Of a stretch of 38,978 bases of DNA, positions 1 to 10,706 are shown piece by piece. The stretch is from the NCBI GenBank assembly GCA_051453625.1, contig JBOZIK010000001.1, forward strand, positions 271,588,827 through 271,627,804. Reading direction: 5' to 3'. Each line of letters starts with the position of its first letter. Position 1 is the stretch's first letter. The notes beneath the pieces are model-generated. The model made no database searches. It had not been told where the DNA came from and was given only the letters and a program-made list of their open reading frames with translations. Both the position numbers and the translations under genes were made by a program. Origin of the DNA: Welwitschia mirabilis (Eukaryota; Gnetophyta; Gnetopsida; Welwitschiales).

Positions 1-870
1 TGTTTCTTTAGTAAGCCTTTGATGTATTTTTATTTAATGATGTGTTCTTATTTTATGCTAATAATATCATAGTTTCTACATTTTTCACATTATTTTTTAG
101 TTTTTAATATTATTTTTTAATACTTTCTGCACTTACTTTATCATATAAGTTACCCATTAGATAGATATATTTATTGGACATTAAGTGAATAGAAAGAACT
201 ATAAAGTATTTTTTCTTGAGTAATAGAAGATCATACTTCATCATGATTTATCATTTTAAGAATATAATAAATATCTTATTAAAATACTAAAAACCCATAA
301 AGTTAAGTATGTAGATGAAACATTGGCTGATTTTTTTTACATAGATTGCAGTTTAAAGAAGGGAAATAACTCTATAATATGACAAAATAAGTGAAAGTAT
401 ATAAAATTTTTATAATTATATTTATCAACTATTTAATCTTAAACCTTCATAATTGCAAAATGATCAATAACCAAAGTAAAGAATGAAGGGAATTTGTTTG
501 CTATTAAATTATAAACAGAATACTTTTTAATAAAGAAATTTATAAAAATGATGATGTAAATGGAGGGATTTTTTAGATTACACGTATACATCTAGGATGA
601 CATGAGTCATATTAACTTTTGAAGGACTTGAGATAGAATAAGGTGGTCAAATCAAATACTTAATAAGATAGTATAATTTATCAAGAAAGAAGGGATGAAG
701 GAGCTAAATAAAGTAATTTTAAAAAAGTTTATATTACTTTTATTAATAAATCAATATCACTTATATCTATAATGGAATAATGCCACAAGTATGAAGTATT
801 AGTTTTTAAGATATAATAAATTTACTACTTGAAAAGAAATTAACAGGGAATAAATAATTGCTCTAAAATA
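1..870. other. AT-rich DNA without a recognisable gene
   Basis: No open frame of useful length and no repeat structure is visible. Since a Copia reverse transcriptase remnant starts just downstream in the plus orientation, this stretch may be the eroded integrase/RT-linker part of the same element, but no integrase motif could be read. Confidence 0.4.
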
Positions 871-1628
871 AGTCAAATAAATAAGTGAAAAGGATAAGGA
901 TAATTTGATTGCAAAAGGATTTATTCAGAAACATGAAATTAATCACATAAAATTATTTACATTAATAAAGAGATAGTGGATCATCTTAACTTTGGTTACA
1001 TTGATAAGATATAAAAAATAAATATTTATTAGCTTGAAGTGAGTAATTAATTTTTAAATGGACATCTTAACAAAAAGATTTATATGACTTATCTTACTAG
1101 TTTTAAGGTAAAATAATAAGAGAAAGAACTATTAGTACTAAATCATTTTTTGCTTTGAAGTAGTTACTATATGCATGGTAAACTAAGATGTGGGATATCT
1201 TAATAAGATTTAGATGTTATATGTGTAAATGTTAGAAAACTACTATAAAATGTTTTACCAAACATGTAAAATGTAAGAACATTGATCTCCTTTTGTTTGT
1301 AAGAGATAGTTAATTACTAGAGAACATGAAAAGCATTAAGAAAGTGAAGACATACCTTAAAAAGCAGTTTGAAATTATGGATTTAGAAATATTAAAATAT
1401 TATCTTAGTATGCAAGTAAATTTTATTTTGAAAAATAAATTATATTAATCAAACTAAATTACTAACACATTAAAGAAATGCAGCATGAAAAATTCTAAAA
1501 TATTTTTTTCTTTAATGGAATAAAATTTGAATTTACTACTAATAGAGTATTACTAGATACATATAATGCACAATATCATATATTAGTTAGAAATTTAGTA
1601 TGCATCACTAATATGCAATTTCATTTAT
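871..1628 (+). pseudogene. Ty1/copia reverse transcriptase remnant
   Basis: Conceptual translation across several frames gives the order of a Copia RT. An LIAKGFIQKHEI stretch (near 907) corresponds to the family's LVAKGF block. An FLNGHLNKKIYM stretch (about 1055-1085) follows, then DLEILKYYLSMQV (about 1382-1412), matching the conserved 'DLG-LKYYLGMQ' block. A KKCSMKNSK segment (about 1475-1500) and a remnant of the 'LVxxxTxMxF' region come just before the run of N. Stops and frameshifts are frequent, so no protein can be made. The catalytic aspartate block is degraded and not confidently seen. Neither LTR was found, and the 3' half lies in or beyond the gap. It is a dead transposon fragment. 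Confidence 0.75.
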
Positions 1629-2384
1629 NNNNNNNNNNNNNNNNNNNNNNNNNNNNNNNNNNNNNNNNNNNNNNNNNNNNNNNNNNNNNNNNNNNNNNNN
1701 NNNNNNNNNNNNNNNNNNNNNNNNNNNNNNNNNNNNNNNNNNNNNNNNNNNNNNNNNNNNNNNNNNNNNNNNNNNNNNNNNNNNNNNNNNNNNNNNNNNN
1801 NNNNNNNNNNNNNNNNNNNNNNNNNNNNNNNNNNNNNNNNNNNNNNNNNNNNNNNNNNNNNNNNNNNNNNNNNNNNNNNNNNNNNNNNNNNNNNNNNNNN
1901 NNNNNNNNNNNNNNNNNNNNNNNNNNNNNNNNNNNNNNNNNNNNNNNNNNNNNNNNNNNNNNNNNNNNNNNNNNNNNNNNNNNNNNNNNNNNNNNNNNNN
2001 NNNNNNNNNNNNNNNNNNNNNNNNNNNNNNNNNNNNNNNNNNNNNNNNNNNNNNNNNNNNNNNNNNNNNNNNNNNNNNNNNNNNNNNNNNNNNNNNNNNN
2101 NNNNNNNNNNNNNNNNNNNNNNNNNNNNNNNNNNNNNNNNNNNNNNNNNNNNNNNNNNNNNNNNNNNNNNNNNNNNNNNNNNNNNNNNNNNNNNNNNNNN
2201 NNNNNNNNNNNNNNNNNNNNNNNNNNNNNNNNNNNNNNNNNNNNNNNNNNNNNNNNNNNNNNNNNNNNNNNNNNNNNNNNNNNNNNNNNNNNNNNNNNNN
2301 NNNNNNNNNNNNNNNNNNNNNNNNNNNNNNNNNNNNNNNNNNNNNNNNNNNNNNNNNNNNNNNNNNNNNNNNNNNNNNNNNNNN
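1629..2384. other. Assembly gap (756 N)
   Basis: Run of N inside the Copia remnant. The flanks share no obvious overlap. Open frames spanning it are artefacts of undefined codons. Confidence 0.99.
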
Positions 2385-2620
2385 AGAAAAATATTAAAAA
2401 AAAATGTTTAACATTTTTTAGATTTTCACCAATCCCTTATAGATTTAAATGATTTAATACATTTTCATATTAATCAATTAAAGCATATTATATAGTACAT
2501 TTGGAACTAACAAGGAAGTACTAAGATGATAAACATGCTAGAGGTTATAAATCCTCCACAGCAGCATCCTACAAAGTTATATGTAAATAATAAAATTGTA
2601 ATATGATAAAAAAATCTAGT
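2385..2620. other. AT-rich segment between two gaps
   Basis: No gene is recognised. A short plus-frame stretch around 2525-2580 (reading HARGYKSSTAASYK) is open but matches nothing I know. It may be further Copia debris. Confidence 0.4.
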
Positions 2621-3107
2621 NNNNNNNNNNNNNNNNNNNNNNNNNNNNNNNNNNNNNNNNNNNNNNNNNNNNNNNNNNNNNNNNNNNNNNNNNNNNNNNN
2701 NNNNNNNNNNNNNNNNNNNNNNNNNNNNNNNNNNNNNNNNNNNNNNNNNNNNNNNNNNNNNNNNNNNNNNNNNNNNNNNNNNNNNNNNNNNNNNNNNNNN
2801 NNNNNNNNNNNNNNNNNNNNNNNNNNNNNNNNNNNNNNNNNNNNNNNNNNNNNNNNNNNNNNNNNNNNNNNNNNNNNNNNNNNNNNNNNNNNNNNNNNNN
2901 NNNNNNNNNNNNNNNNNNNNNNNNNNNNNNNNNNNNNNNNNNNNNNNNNNNNNNNNNNNNNNNNNNNNNNNNNNNNNNNNNNNNNNNNNNNNNNNNNNNN
3001 NNNNNNNNNNNNNNNNNNNNNNNNNNNNNNNNNNNNNNNNNNNNNNNNNNNNNNNNNNNNNNNNNNNNNNNNNNNNNNNNNNNNNNNNNNNNNNNNNNNN
3101 NNNNNNN
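2621..3107. other. Assembly gap (487 N) flanked by a 13-bp overlap
   Basis: The 13 bases immediately left of the gap (2608-2620, aaaaaaatctagt) are identical to the 13 bases immediately right of it (3108-3120). This is the pattern of unmerged contig ends. Confidence 0.97.
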
Positions 3108-4370
3108 AAAAAAATCTAGTATTTAATAATAGAATGAAATAGATTTTAATGAAAGATGACATGATATAAGATGACATAATATACATTTTTGGAGATGTAA
3201 AAAAAAAAAAGTTTATAGGAGGGAAGGGATCTTCAATAAGCATTAGAAGATGTTTTGGAATTTAGAAAAATACTAATTAATTACTAAACCCAAGGAAGTT
3301 ACTATTAAATTAATAAAAATCATGTTATCTTAATTGTAAAGTTTAATGCATTTATTCGAATTAGTCTTTTTGAAAATCCTATAGAAAAATCAAATACTAT
3401 TTAGTTGTTATAAAATATTTCAAGAAGTTTATTTCATAGAATTTTAGTATGCTTTGCATGCTCAAAATAAAGGATATACATTTATAAATTTATTTTAATG
3501 AACCTTTGTAACATAACAAAATAATTTATGTCTACTATTTTTCTTTTCCAAATACTATAGATGAAAATAATTCATATAAATAAAGAATATCCTTTTATGA
3601 AGATGTAATACAAATTCAAATCCAATAAATGACATTAATCTCATGTGAAATGGTTTGTCATGAAATCATGATTATTTTATTATAGTCACTTCATGTATGT
3701 CTTAATATGTAATTAAGTCTTAGTGTAAAGGCCATGAATTAATCAATTTTTATACTTTTTTATGTAATGTTTTTTAACAAATCTTATTAAGACACAAAAT
3801 AGTTAATCAAGAGTAGGTGTTAAATAGATATTATATAGAAATAAACATGCATTATAAAAATGTTATATATCATTAAACACTCTTGATAAAATGAATATTA
3901 ATATGTACAAATATTTTAAACTTGTAAAAAATTTATATTTGAGTATTTTTATGTTCTAAGTCATTTAAAAAAATAGACATATAAATCCATAATAGATATT
4001 GATCCAACATATTATTTATGCAAACTAAACCAATGTCACATTTCCTAAAAGGTTTGATTTCTCTCAAGTATCACACTATCAACTCATGACTTCCATTAAA
4101 TTGGATGTGATAATTACTTTAAGTTAGTAAATATAGAACAAATGGATTCTTAGTTAAAATATTAATGGAGGTAAATAAAATAGTAAAGAACTAGATAAGA
4201 ATACACATTACTAATAGATAAGACTTAGTAACTTAATTTCAAAAAAAAAATGTCCCCATGTTAATAACGATGTTATTATCATTTAATAATGGCTTAATGA
4301 ATAGCATGTACTTCATGCAAATTTTATAACACTATTATAAAAATGTAATTATCATATACTACTTCTTAAA
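3108..4370. other. AT-rich intergenic DNA, nothing recognised
   Basis: No coding, RNA or mobile-element signature could be read on either strand. An iterated word resembling attatcatatactact occurs near 4346 and again near 4603, flanking the SINE described next. Confidence 0.5.
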
Positions 4371-4386
4371 TAGAAGCTCTTTAGCA
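4371..4386. repeat. Left target-site duplication of SINE
   Basis: The 16-bp word tagaagctctttagca matches tagaagttatttagca at 4585-4600 with two differences. The two copies bracket a T-rich tract on the left and a tRNA-like head on the right, as expected for a minus-strand SINE insertion. Confidence 0.55.
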
Positions 4387-4584
4387 ATTTTTTATGTTAT
4401 TTTTTTAAGGAAATTATAAGTAGATAATATATGTCACACAATGTCCTACAACATTAGGGCCTATGTAAAGTTATGATGATAAAGGTGAAATATTGCATTA
4501 GTCCTCTTGCCTCTTGGGGATTTGAATCCAAGACCTTGTGTTTGTATGTTCCTTAATCTTATCATCAAGGTAAGCCACCTAAAG
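4387..4584 (-). mobile_element. Probable tRNA-derived SINE
   Basis: Read on the minus strand, the head (about 4584 down to 4515) resembles a tRNA. An A-box-like tggcttaccttgatgataag (4557-4576) is followed by a B-box-like ggattcaaatcc (4518-4529, reverse complement), close to the consensus GGTTCGAATCC after C-to-T decay. The spacing between the boxes is about that of an internal pol III promoter. The far end (4387-4410) is a T-rich tract on the plus strand, i.e. an A-rich tail on the minus strand. Sixteen-base imperfect direct repeats flank the unit. The length of about 198 bp fits plant SINEs. SINEs encode no protein and borrow LINE machinery; the subfamily cannot be named from here. Confidence 0.6.
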
Positions 4585-4600
4585 TAGAAGTTATTTAGCA
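4585..4600. repeat. Right target-site duplication of SINE
   Basis: Partner of the 16-bp word at 4371-4386, directly next to the tRNA-like head. Confidence 0.55.
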
Positions 4601-5727
4601 TATTATTATCATATAGTACTCATCAAATAGAAGCTATTCATTATTAAAGACTTAAAGGCATGTGAATTATTTTATACTTTAAGTTTCCTATACAAGAGTA
4701 AATTATTTTTATAAAATTATATCATAAAACTCTCATTATAAATTTACAAGGTATTATTAATAATGTCATCAACCTATAATTAGTAATTTTTATTTTCCTA
4801 TCTTCATTATTAATGAACTTGATAATCCATTTATTTAAATAAGAGATATAGGTCCATTCATAAAAATCTATTTGTAGATTTCTTTTAGCTTTTAATTTTG
4901 ATAAAGAGTCACTTATCTTTGTAAATACTCATAAACTACCATCTCCATATGATGACATTTTACCTTTTGTGCTAAATAATACTAATTGTAATTACTTAAT
5001 TATAAAAGGGTATTTCATTGGAAGATATTATACTTCATCTTGAAAACACAATCAAGAACCTCCTTCATGACAATTGTATTCATTTTTTGTTTGTGATAAA
5101 TATTGAAATAATAATTAATAAAATTTAAAAAATACTTTTTTAATGTCTAATTTATTATTCATTACCCATAATCACCAAGAATAAAAGTCAAATGAATTAT
5201 TCTTTTAACATGAGAAAGGACTTTAGAGAATAGTGGTTATTCATGTGCAATCATATTAATTTAATTTTAAGGTACTTGTGTTTGATATTTATGAGTTTTT
5301 AACTATACAACTTCTATCACTGCATGACATGAGAACTAAATAATGGCAATTAGGTTCATCACATATAATGATTTTATGTAGTATTAATTTTCTATGTGTA
5401 AAATATTGTTCTTGTTTTTGAAATTTTTGCTAGTAACCTAAAGAGTTGGATAGTAATCTAGGTTTAAAGAATAATTTTTTAAGAATAATCTTTTTATCTT
5501 TTATTTATTATTGGATTAGGGACCATATGCTAACCTTGTTTTAGAAGAAATTAAAATTTTTCTAACTTAATAAGGGATATATTAAAATAATATTTCTAAT
5601 TATAATGAACTTCCTATTAAGGTTCAACTTTCATACAATTAGGAAATGATATAAAAGAATAACATATAAGAGGTATGGTTTTGATAGTCTTTTTAACCAT
5701 CAATGAATTAATACATTATATAATGAA
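4601..5727. other. AT-rich intergenic DNA, nothing recognised
   Basis: No reading frame or RNA gene is supported on either strand. Confidence 0.5.
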
Positions 5728-6117
5728 NNNNNNNNNNNNNNNNNNNNNNNNNNNNNNNNNNNNNNNNNNNNNNNNNNNNNNNNNNNNNNNNNNNNNNNNN
5801 NNNNNNNNNNNNNNNNNNNNNNNNNNNNNNNNNNNNNNNNNNNNNNNNNNNNNNNNNNNNNNNNNNNNNNNNNNNNNNNNNNNNNNNNNNNNNNNNNNNN
5901 NNNNNNNNNNNNNNNNNNNNNNNNNNNNNNNNNNNNNNNNNNNNNNNNNNNNNNNNNNNNNNNNNNNNNNNNNNNNNNNNNNNNNNNNNNNNNNNNNNNN
6001 NNNNNNNNNNNNNNNNNNNNNNNNNNNNNNNNNNNNNNNNNNNNNNNNNNNNNNNNNNNNNNNNNNNNNNNNNNNNNNNNNNNNNNNNNNNNNNNNNNNN
6101 NNNNNNNNNNNNNNNNN
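5728..6117. other. Assembly gap (390 N)
   Basis: Run of N with AT-rich flanks and no exact overlap at the borders. Confidence 0.99.
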
Positions 6118-6720
6118 TATATAAGATTTTATGTAGCCTCTATCTTATCTCATATTCTTCCATCTAAACGTTCATGACATATGAGAATGATAACAATGAA
6201 GAGGATTTATTTAATTAAAATAAAGCCTTTAATTAAATAAAAAAGTGTAGATCATTATTAGATATTCAAGGGGATGATCCTTTAAATTAGTATCAAGATA
6301 ATCCAGTCATAGTAAAGTCACTAGTCATAATCTTGTTTGAACTGTATAGATGATGTAAGATACTTTTTAATAACTAAATTATTGTTTTCTTATTATAAGA
6401 GGCATAAGTATTAAAAAACCTAATATTTGTAAATCCCATTTTTAAAGCCAATTAGATAACTATAAAGTAATAAATTCTCTTAGAAGAATAACTACACCAC
6501 TAGATCTTTCTAAAAGAGGATAATGATTAGTAGACAAGTTATATTTTATAATTCTAATTACTATTTTGATTTACAATTATAAAACCTCCATTTGCTAAAA
6601 TAGAAACAAATTCACATTTATTATAATTTGATGTCATTTAGACCTTGAAAATTAAAGAAGAAAAGCTTTATTATAAGAGAGTAAGATTTTTTCTTCTTTT
6701 TGGATTTTCATGTCATCCCA
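6118..6720. other. AT-rich flank left of a Copia element
   Basis: No gene recognised. The left LTR boundary is placed at about 6721 by comparison with the right LTR and could be off by tens of bases. Confidence 0.5.
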
Positions 6721-7103
6721 TGTGCCTATTGGATGAAACACAAAATATCATAAATACCACACGCTTCTTTAATCTTCAAAGTATCTTCTCATATCAAAAC
6801 AAACTCTTAAGTTTTAAATAATAATATAGATATGTAAATTGATTAGTTAATTAATCCTAATAAAATAATGTAAATATCTCTAATTGATTCATAAAGAGTA
6901 ACATCTCTTTATTAAATATAGAAATTATAATATGCTACATCAAATGTGCATAATTCAATTATAGTTTTATTCATTTAATTTATAAACTTTATTAATATTA
7001 AAAGCATTTTATCTATTTTTAATATTTTTTAAACTCATATTTTTGTTTTGTACTTTGTTAAGATTTCTTGTATTCTTTGTTACTTGTACACAAACTTTGA
7101 ACA
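6721..7103 (+). repeat. 5' LTR of Copia element
   Basis: The last 200 bases (about 6899-7103) align along their whole length with 10498-10706. Shared landmarks include catctctttatt/cgtctctttatt, gctacatcaaat/gccacatcaaat and aatttataaact. It ends in CA directly before the primer-binding site. The first half is far more diverged, so the start is approximate. Confidence 0.75.
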
Positions 7104-7115
7104 TGGTATCAAAGC
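7104..7115 (+). other. Primer-binding site (tRNA-iMet type)
   Basis: The bases tggtatcaaagc differ at one position from the TGGTATCAGAGC site found in most plant Copia elements, which pairs with the 3' end of initiator methionine tRNA to prime minus-strand DNA synthesis. The site abuts the CA end of the 5' LTR. Confidence 0.85.
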
Positions 7116-7138
7116 ATAGCTAAGAACTTTGCACAGAG

Positions 7139-7900
7139 ATGAGTTACAAAATTGATAATAGGATAAAATATGGAGTACTTGAGAAAGATAATATATTAGT
7201 TCTTAAAAATGAATCTATATCAAGATGTCATCGAATAATTAAAAGATAGAGAGGTCATGTTTCATCTTTTTAATGATAAATACAAAAGGACTCTGTCTCA
7301 AGAAATACATGAAATTTACTTACTTAAATTATAATATTTGGAATATGAGAGTAAAATATTTTCAAAGTGGATAAGGACTTGAAGGTTATCTAGATGGAAG
7401 TTTGTCCATGATAAAGATGGTGAAGAATAACTAACCAAAGTCTTCCTAATCATAAACGTATGTGATCAAGCTTATTCTTTAGTCCTTATCATAAAAGAAC
7501 TTGAAGATATTTTAACCTTTTTAAAGAACACTTTGTAGTTAAAAATAAAGCAAAAAAATAGTCATTAGTTATTTAATTCTTCTTTCAAAAACAAATATTA
7601 GAAAGATGTCAACATCTAAAAAAGAACATCATCAACCTAAAAGAAAAAATTGAAGAACGAAATGCCATAGTAGAATAAGAAATAATTACATTACCCTACT
7701 TAAGGCTTGGCTAGTAAAGTTTAATGTGTTTCACAAATTATTAAATCATGTTGATAAACCATGTTCATTTAAATAGTTAACTACAAAATTTCGTCAAGCT
7801 AAAATAGAATTAAAAAGAAAAAAAAATGAAATAAACATAAGACTTGCTGCATCTAAAGAAAACATGAAACTAGGAAATAAGAAACTAAATTTAAAATATT
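7139..7900 (+). pseudogene. Copia gag-like remnant
   Basis: An ATG at 7139 lies 23 bases after the primer-binding site, where gag normally begins. Translation in shifting frames gives a charged, partly helical polypeptide interrupted by many stops. A KELEDIL-like segment lies near 7498, and lysine/asparagine-rich debris follows to about 7900. Position and character support gag, but the CCHC zinc knuckle was not found. It would have formed the virus-like particle. Confidence 0.45.
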
Positions 7901-8088
7901 TTTTATGAGTTGATTTATGATTAACAAAATTACTATTTTAAAATCTAAATAATCATAAAATAATAACAAAAAAATACTTTAAAAGTGATAATAACAAGGA
8001 TAACAAGGATATAAACTCCAGGATCCTAAGCATAACTAATGAAGTGATTCATCAAGAAGAATTCCCTTCAATATTTATAAGTAGCAAT

Positions 8089-8394
8089 GAAACATGATTT
8101 ATAGATGTAAGGGTATTAATTCATGTGATTTGCAATAAGGAATACTTCATGAAACTTGTGGTAATCTTAAATAATATCACTAAACATGTAATCATTGCTA
8201 ATATAATAAAACTAAAACTAAAACTACATTATCCAAGAGCTATGAAGCTATATTTTTTCACCTTAATGAATATATTTTATATTTTAAACTTTAAGGTGAA
8301 TGTCTCTACTTCAAGAGGTTATGAACTAAAAATCATAAAAAATAAAAATTATCATGTTAAATCATTACAAAACAAGAAAAAAATATTAAAGTAA
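8089..8394 (+). pseudogene. Copia aspartic protease remnant
   Basis: Bases 8092-8150 read T-stop-FIDVRVLIHVICNKEYF. The family pattern here is W-x-x-DSGA-x-x-H-x-T-x-x-x-x-F. The catalytic Asp (8104-8106) survives, but the following Ser-Gly-Ala is Val-Arg-Val, and the preceding Trp codon has become TGA (8094-8096). Downstream an open stretch to 8394 reads through a VSTSRGYELKII segment, similar to the region after the protease. The 89-residue open frame at 8125-8394 is this remnant, not a new gene. It is nonfunctional. Confidence 0.65.
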
Positions 8395-8980
8395 TTAAGG
8401 ATGGTTAAATTTCCTTTGTAAAATTGAAAAAGATTAATCACAAAGTTCTTTTAATTATTAAAACAAACAAAGAAATTCTCTAGAATTAAAGGTTAAGGTA
8501 TAAAAATTTTAGAATTCTTAGAACATTATTTCTTGGTAAAACTACAAATCAAAGTTTAAATGAATCATATTTGAAATTCTTAATTTTAGATCCTCAAATT
8601 ATGGAAATAAATGATACCAATGGTCAAGAGAAAATCGTTTCTATTATACATGTGACTAACAAAAAAGGCTTAATTTTGAGTCATAGAATATAAATTTCAT
8701 TTTGAAAAATAAATTCATGATTTATCAAATGAAGATGAAATAATCTTCATGTAATAAAATCCAAATTGTGCCACATGAAGCAACTAAACATTAGTCTTTA
8801 TTCTCAATGAAATAAGTGATGAAGATTTATCCAATGTAAAATAAATTCTTTGAAAACCCAAATTACAAAAAGAACATTTAAAAAGTGTACAATATGCTTA
8901 TGAAGAGTCAAATGTGAAAATTCATCAAAGTAATAAAACATCCACTTAATATAAGATTAGTATTTTATATCATATATAAT

Positions 8981-9580
8981 CAAAATGGTACAATTAACAA
9001 GTACAAAGCTAAATTTATTATTAAATGTTTTTCATAAATGTAAGAAACTTATTATAATGAAAAATTTGGATCCACAAAAATGATTTGTATCATATGAATT
9101 ATTCTTTTCTTATCAATTCAATATAATTATAAACTATTATATCTTGATATCAAATCTGCATTCCTAAATAAAGAATTAAAGAATAAGTATACATAAGTTA
9201 AAGGAATTAAAAATGAAGATAATGAAATAAATGTATGCAGACTAAAGAAATAATTATATAAGGTTAAAAAATCATTAAATATGACTTAAAAAGATTGATG
9301 AATTTCTTAAATACCTTGGTTTCAAGAAGTCTATCATAGATAGAAAAGTTTATATAAAATTACATCATAAATAAAAGATGCTTATAGTACTATTACTTTT
9401 TATTGATGATTTAATATTAATAGGGAGTGTAAAATAGAGACTAAGGAATTAGTAAATTCTCTTAGTTAAAATCTTAAAATTTTAGAACTTAAATCTCTTA
9501 TGTATTTTCTAGGATTTCAAATGTTAAGAAATTATGGAATAATAAAAATGTTTCAAGAAAAATATGTTAATGAAATAATT
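8981..9580 (+). pseudogene. Copia reverse transcriptase remnant
   Basis: Around 8985-9040 the text reads NKYKAKFIIKCFS, matching the family's 'KYKARLVAKGF' block. LDIKSAFLNKELKNKY lies at about 9150-9190. At 9387-9428 VLLLFIDDLILIGS carries both catalytic aspartates (9405-9410) in the position of the YVDD box, as FIDD. Downstream, LNLLCIF-x-DFKC corresponds to the 'DLG-LxYFLG' block. Stops from Trp, Gln and Arg codons are frequent. The catalytic box is conserved in sense, but the protein is broken. Confidence 0.85.
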
Positions 9581-9639
9581 AGTGAATAAAAGTTGAATAG
9601 TAATCAATGAAAAAACAACCCTATAAAGCTAATTTCAAA

Positions 9640-10290
9640 GATAAAATCCAATGAAAGAACAAATATTATTGAGTCCAAACAATATCAAAAGTTAATTAGC
9701 AAATTAACATATCTAACGAACACAAGACCAGATATAACATTTTTTGTTAAAAAGATCATTAGAATTATGGATTTTTCAAATGAAACACATATGATGTTGA
9801 TATAGAAGTATTTAGCTCAAATAATAAAACATGTTCTAACATTTAGAAAAGGCAAAGAAAGCTTTATTGGCTATATAGATTTAGATGGAACTAGCACTAA
9901 ATGTGGTAGATCAATCATAAGTTATGTTATCTAGTTTAATAGAACTACTATTTTGTGACTAGACTAAAAAGATAAAACAACTATACTTTCTTCTAAAAAA
10001 GTAAAAAAATTATTGCAATAAATTTGTGGTGTAATTTGAATTGGATCAATTAAATCTTTAGTGATCTTGACGAAGACGGGTAAATTCCCATTTCCATTCA
10101 TTACGATAATTAAAGTAAAATCAAATTTATAAAGAATACTATATTTCATGAAATAATGAAGCATATCAAAGTTACTTTTCCTTACATTATATAATTATTC
10201 TCAAAAGGATTGATGAAACTAAGTTATATTAACATACAATGGTAAGTAGTATATGGAACCCTTAAACTAATTAGATGGAAAAAATTTGAT
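9640..10290 (+). pseudogene. Copia RNase H and pol 3' end remnant
   Basis: After an 'NTRPDI'-type stretch (9721-9740, reading TRPDITFFVKK) comes SFIGYIDLDGTSTKCGRSIISYVI (about 9860-9930), the equivalent of the first RNase H acidic block GYxDADWAG. SSKKVKKLL follows at about 9990. NTIFHEIMKHIKVTF (about 10133-10180) matches the 'NPxFHxRTKHIxxxxHF' tail of Copia pol. The first catalytic Asp is present. Frameshifts separate the blocks. A minus-strand 66-codon open frame here is a shadow. Confidence 0.8.
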
Positions 10291-10335
10291 AGTTTATGGA
10301 AGATTTAAAAACCAAAGAAAAACACTTTGAAGCTT

Positions 10336-10344
10336 GAGGAAGAG
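10336..10344 (+). other. Polypurine tract
   Basis: The bases gaggaagag stand directly before TGTTAG, the first bases of the 3' LTR. This is the plus-strand priming site used in reverse transcription. Confidence 0.75.
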
Positions 10345-10706
10345 TGTTAGCTAAAATATAAAATGAAAATACATCACATGATTTTTTTTTTTTTTTTTTT
10401 AACATGACTTCTAGATCTTAACTAACATTAAAGTATGTGAAAATTTAGTTGATTAATTTTAAAGAAAACAACATAAGTATTTATACTTGTTTCATGAAAC
10501 AACACGTCTCTTTATTCGATATATGAACTATACTATGCCACATCAAATCTATGCAATTGAGTTATAATATAATTTATTTAATTTATAAACTATCTTAATA
10601 ATAAAAGTGTTTTTCCTATTTTCAATATTCTAGGATTCTCTATTTTTAGTTTTTATTCCATAAAGATGTCTTATACTTTGTTTCACTTTTGTATAAAATC
10701 CTAACA
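10345..10706 (+). repeat. 3' LTR of Copia element
   Basis: Starts TGTTAG after the polypurine tract and ends ..CTAACA. Its last 200 bases align with the 5' LTR. A run of 19 T (10382-10400) lies in its first part and is absent from the other LTR. Divergence between the LTRs is high by eye, so insertion is old. Confidence 0.8.

Larger units (their letters stand above)
6721..10706 (+). mobile_element. Decayed, nearly complete Ty1/copia retrotransposon
   Basis: Two homologous direct repeats (6721-7103 and 10345-10706) enclose, in order, a tRNA-Met-type primer-binding site, a gag-like segment, a protease remnant, reverse transcriptase, RNase H and a polypurine tract. The order protease-RT-RNase H is compatible with either superfamily, but the motifs (YVDD-like block, RNase H and 3' tail style) are Copia. 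The protease-to-RT interval (about 8400-8980) is too short and too eroded for a normal integrase, suggesting an internal deletion. Total length is about 4 kb. Target-site duplications could not be recognised: the flanks tccca and atgcc do not match, so the exact ends are uncertain. Confidence 0.85.

Noticed and set aside
1613-3243. Long frames over the first two N runs
   Set aside because: Undefined codons give no stops, so the lengths are meaningless.
9964-10164. 66-codon minus-strand frame
   Set aside because: Antisense shadow of the RNase H part of the plus-strand Copia element.
10382-10400. Run of 19 T as a retroposon tail
   Set aside because: It lies inside the 3' LTR of the Copia element with no target-site duplication or body attached; it is more likely a homopolymer expansion.
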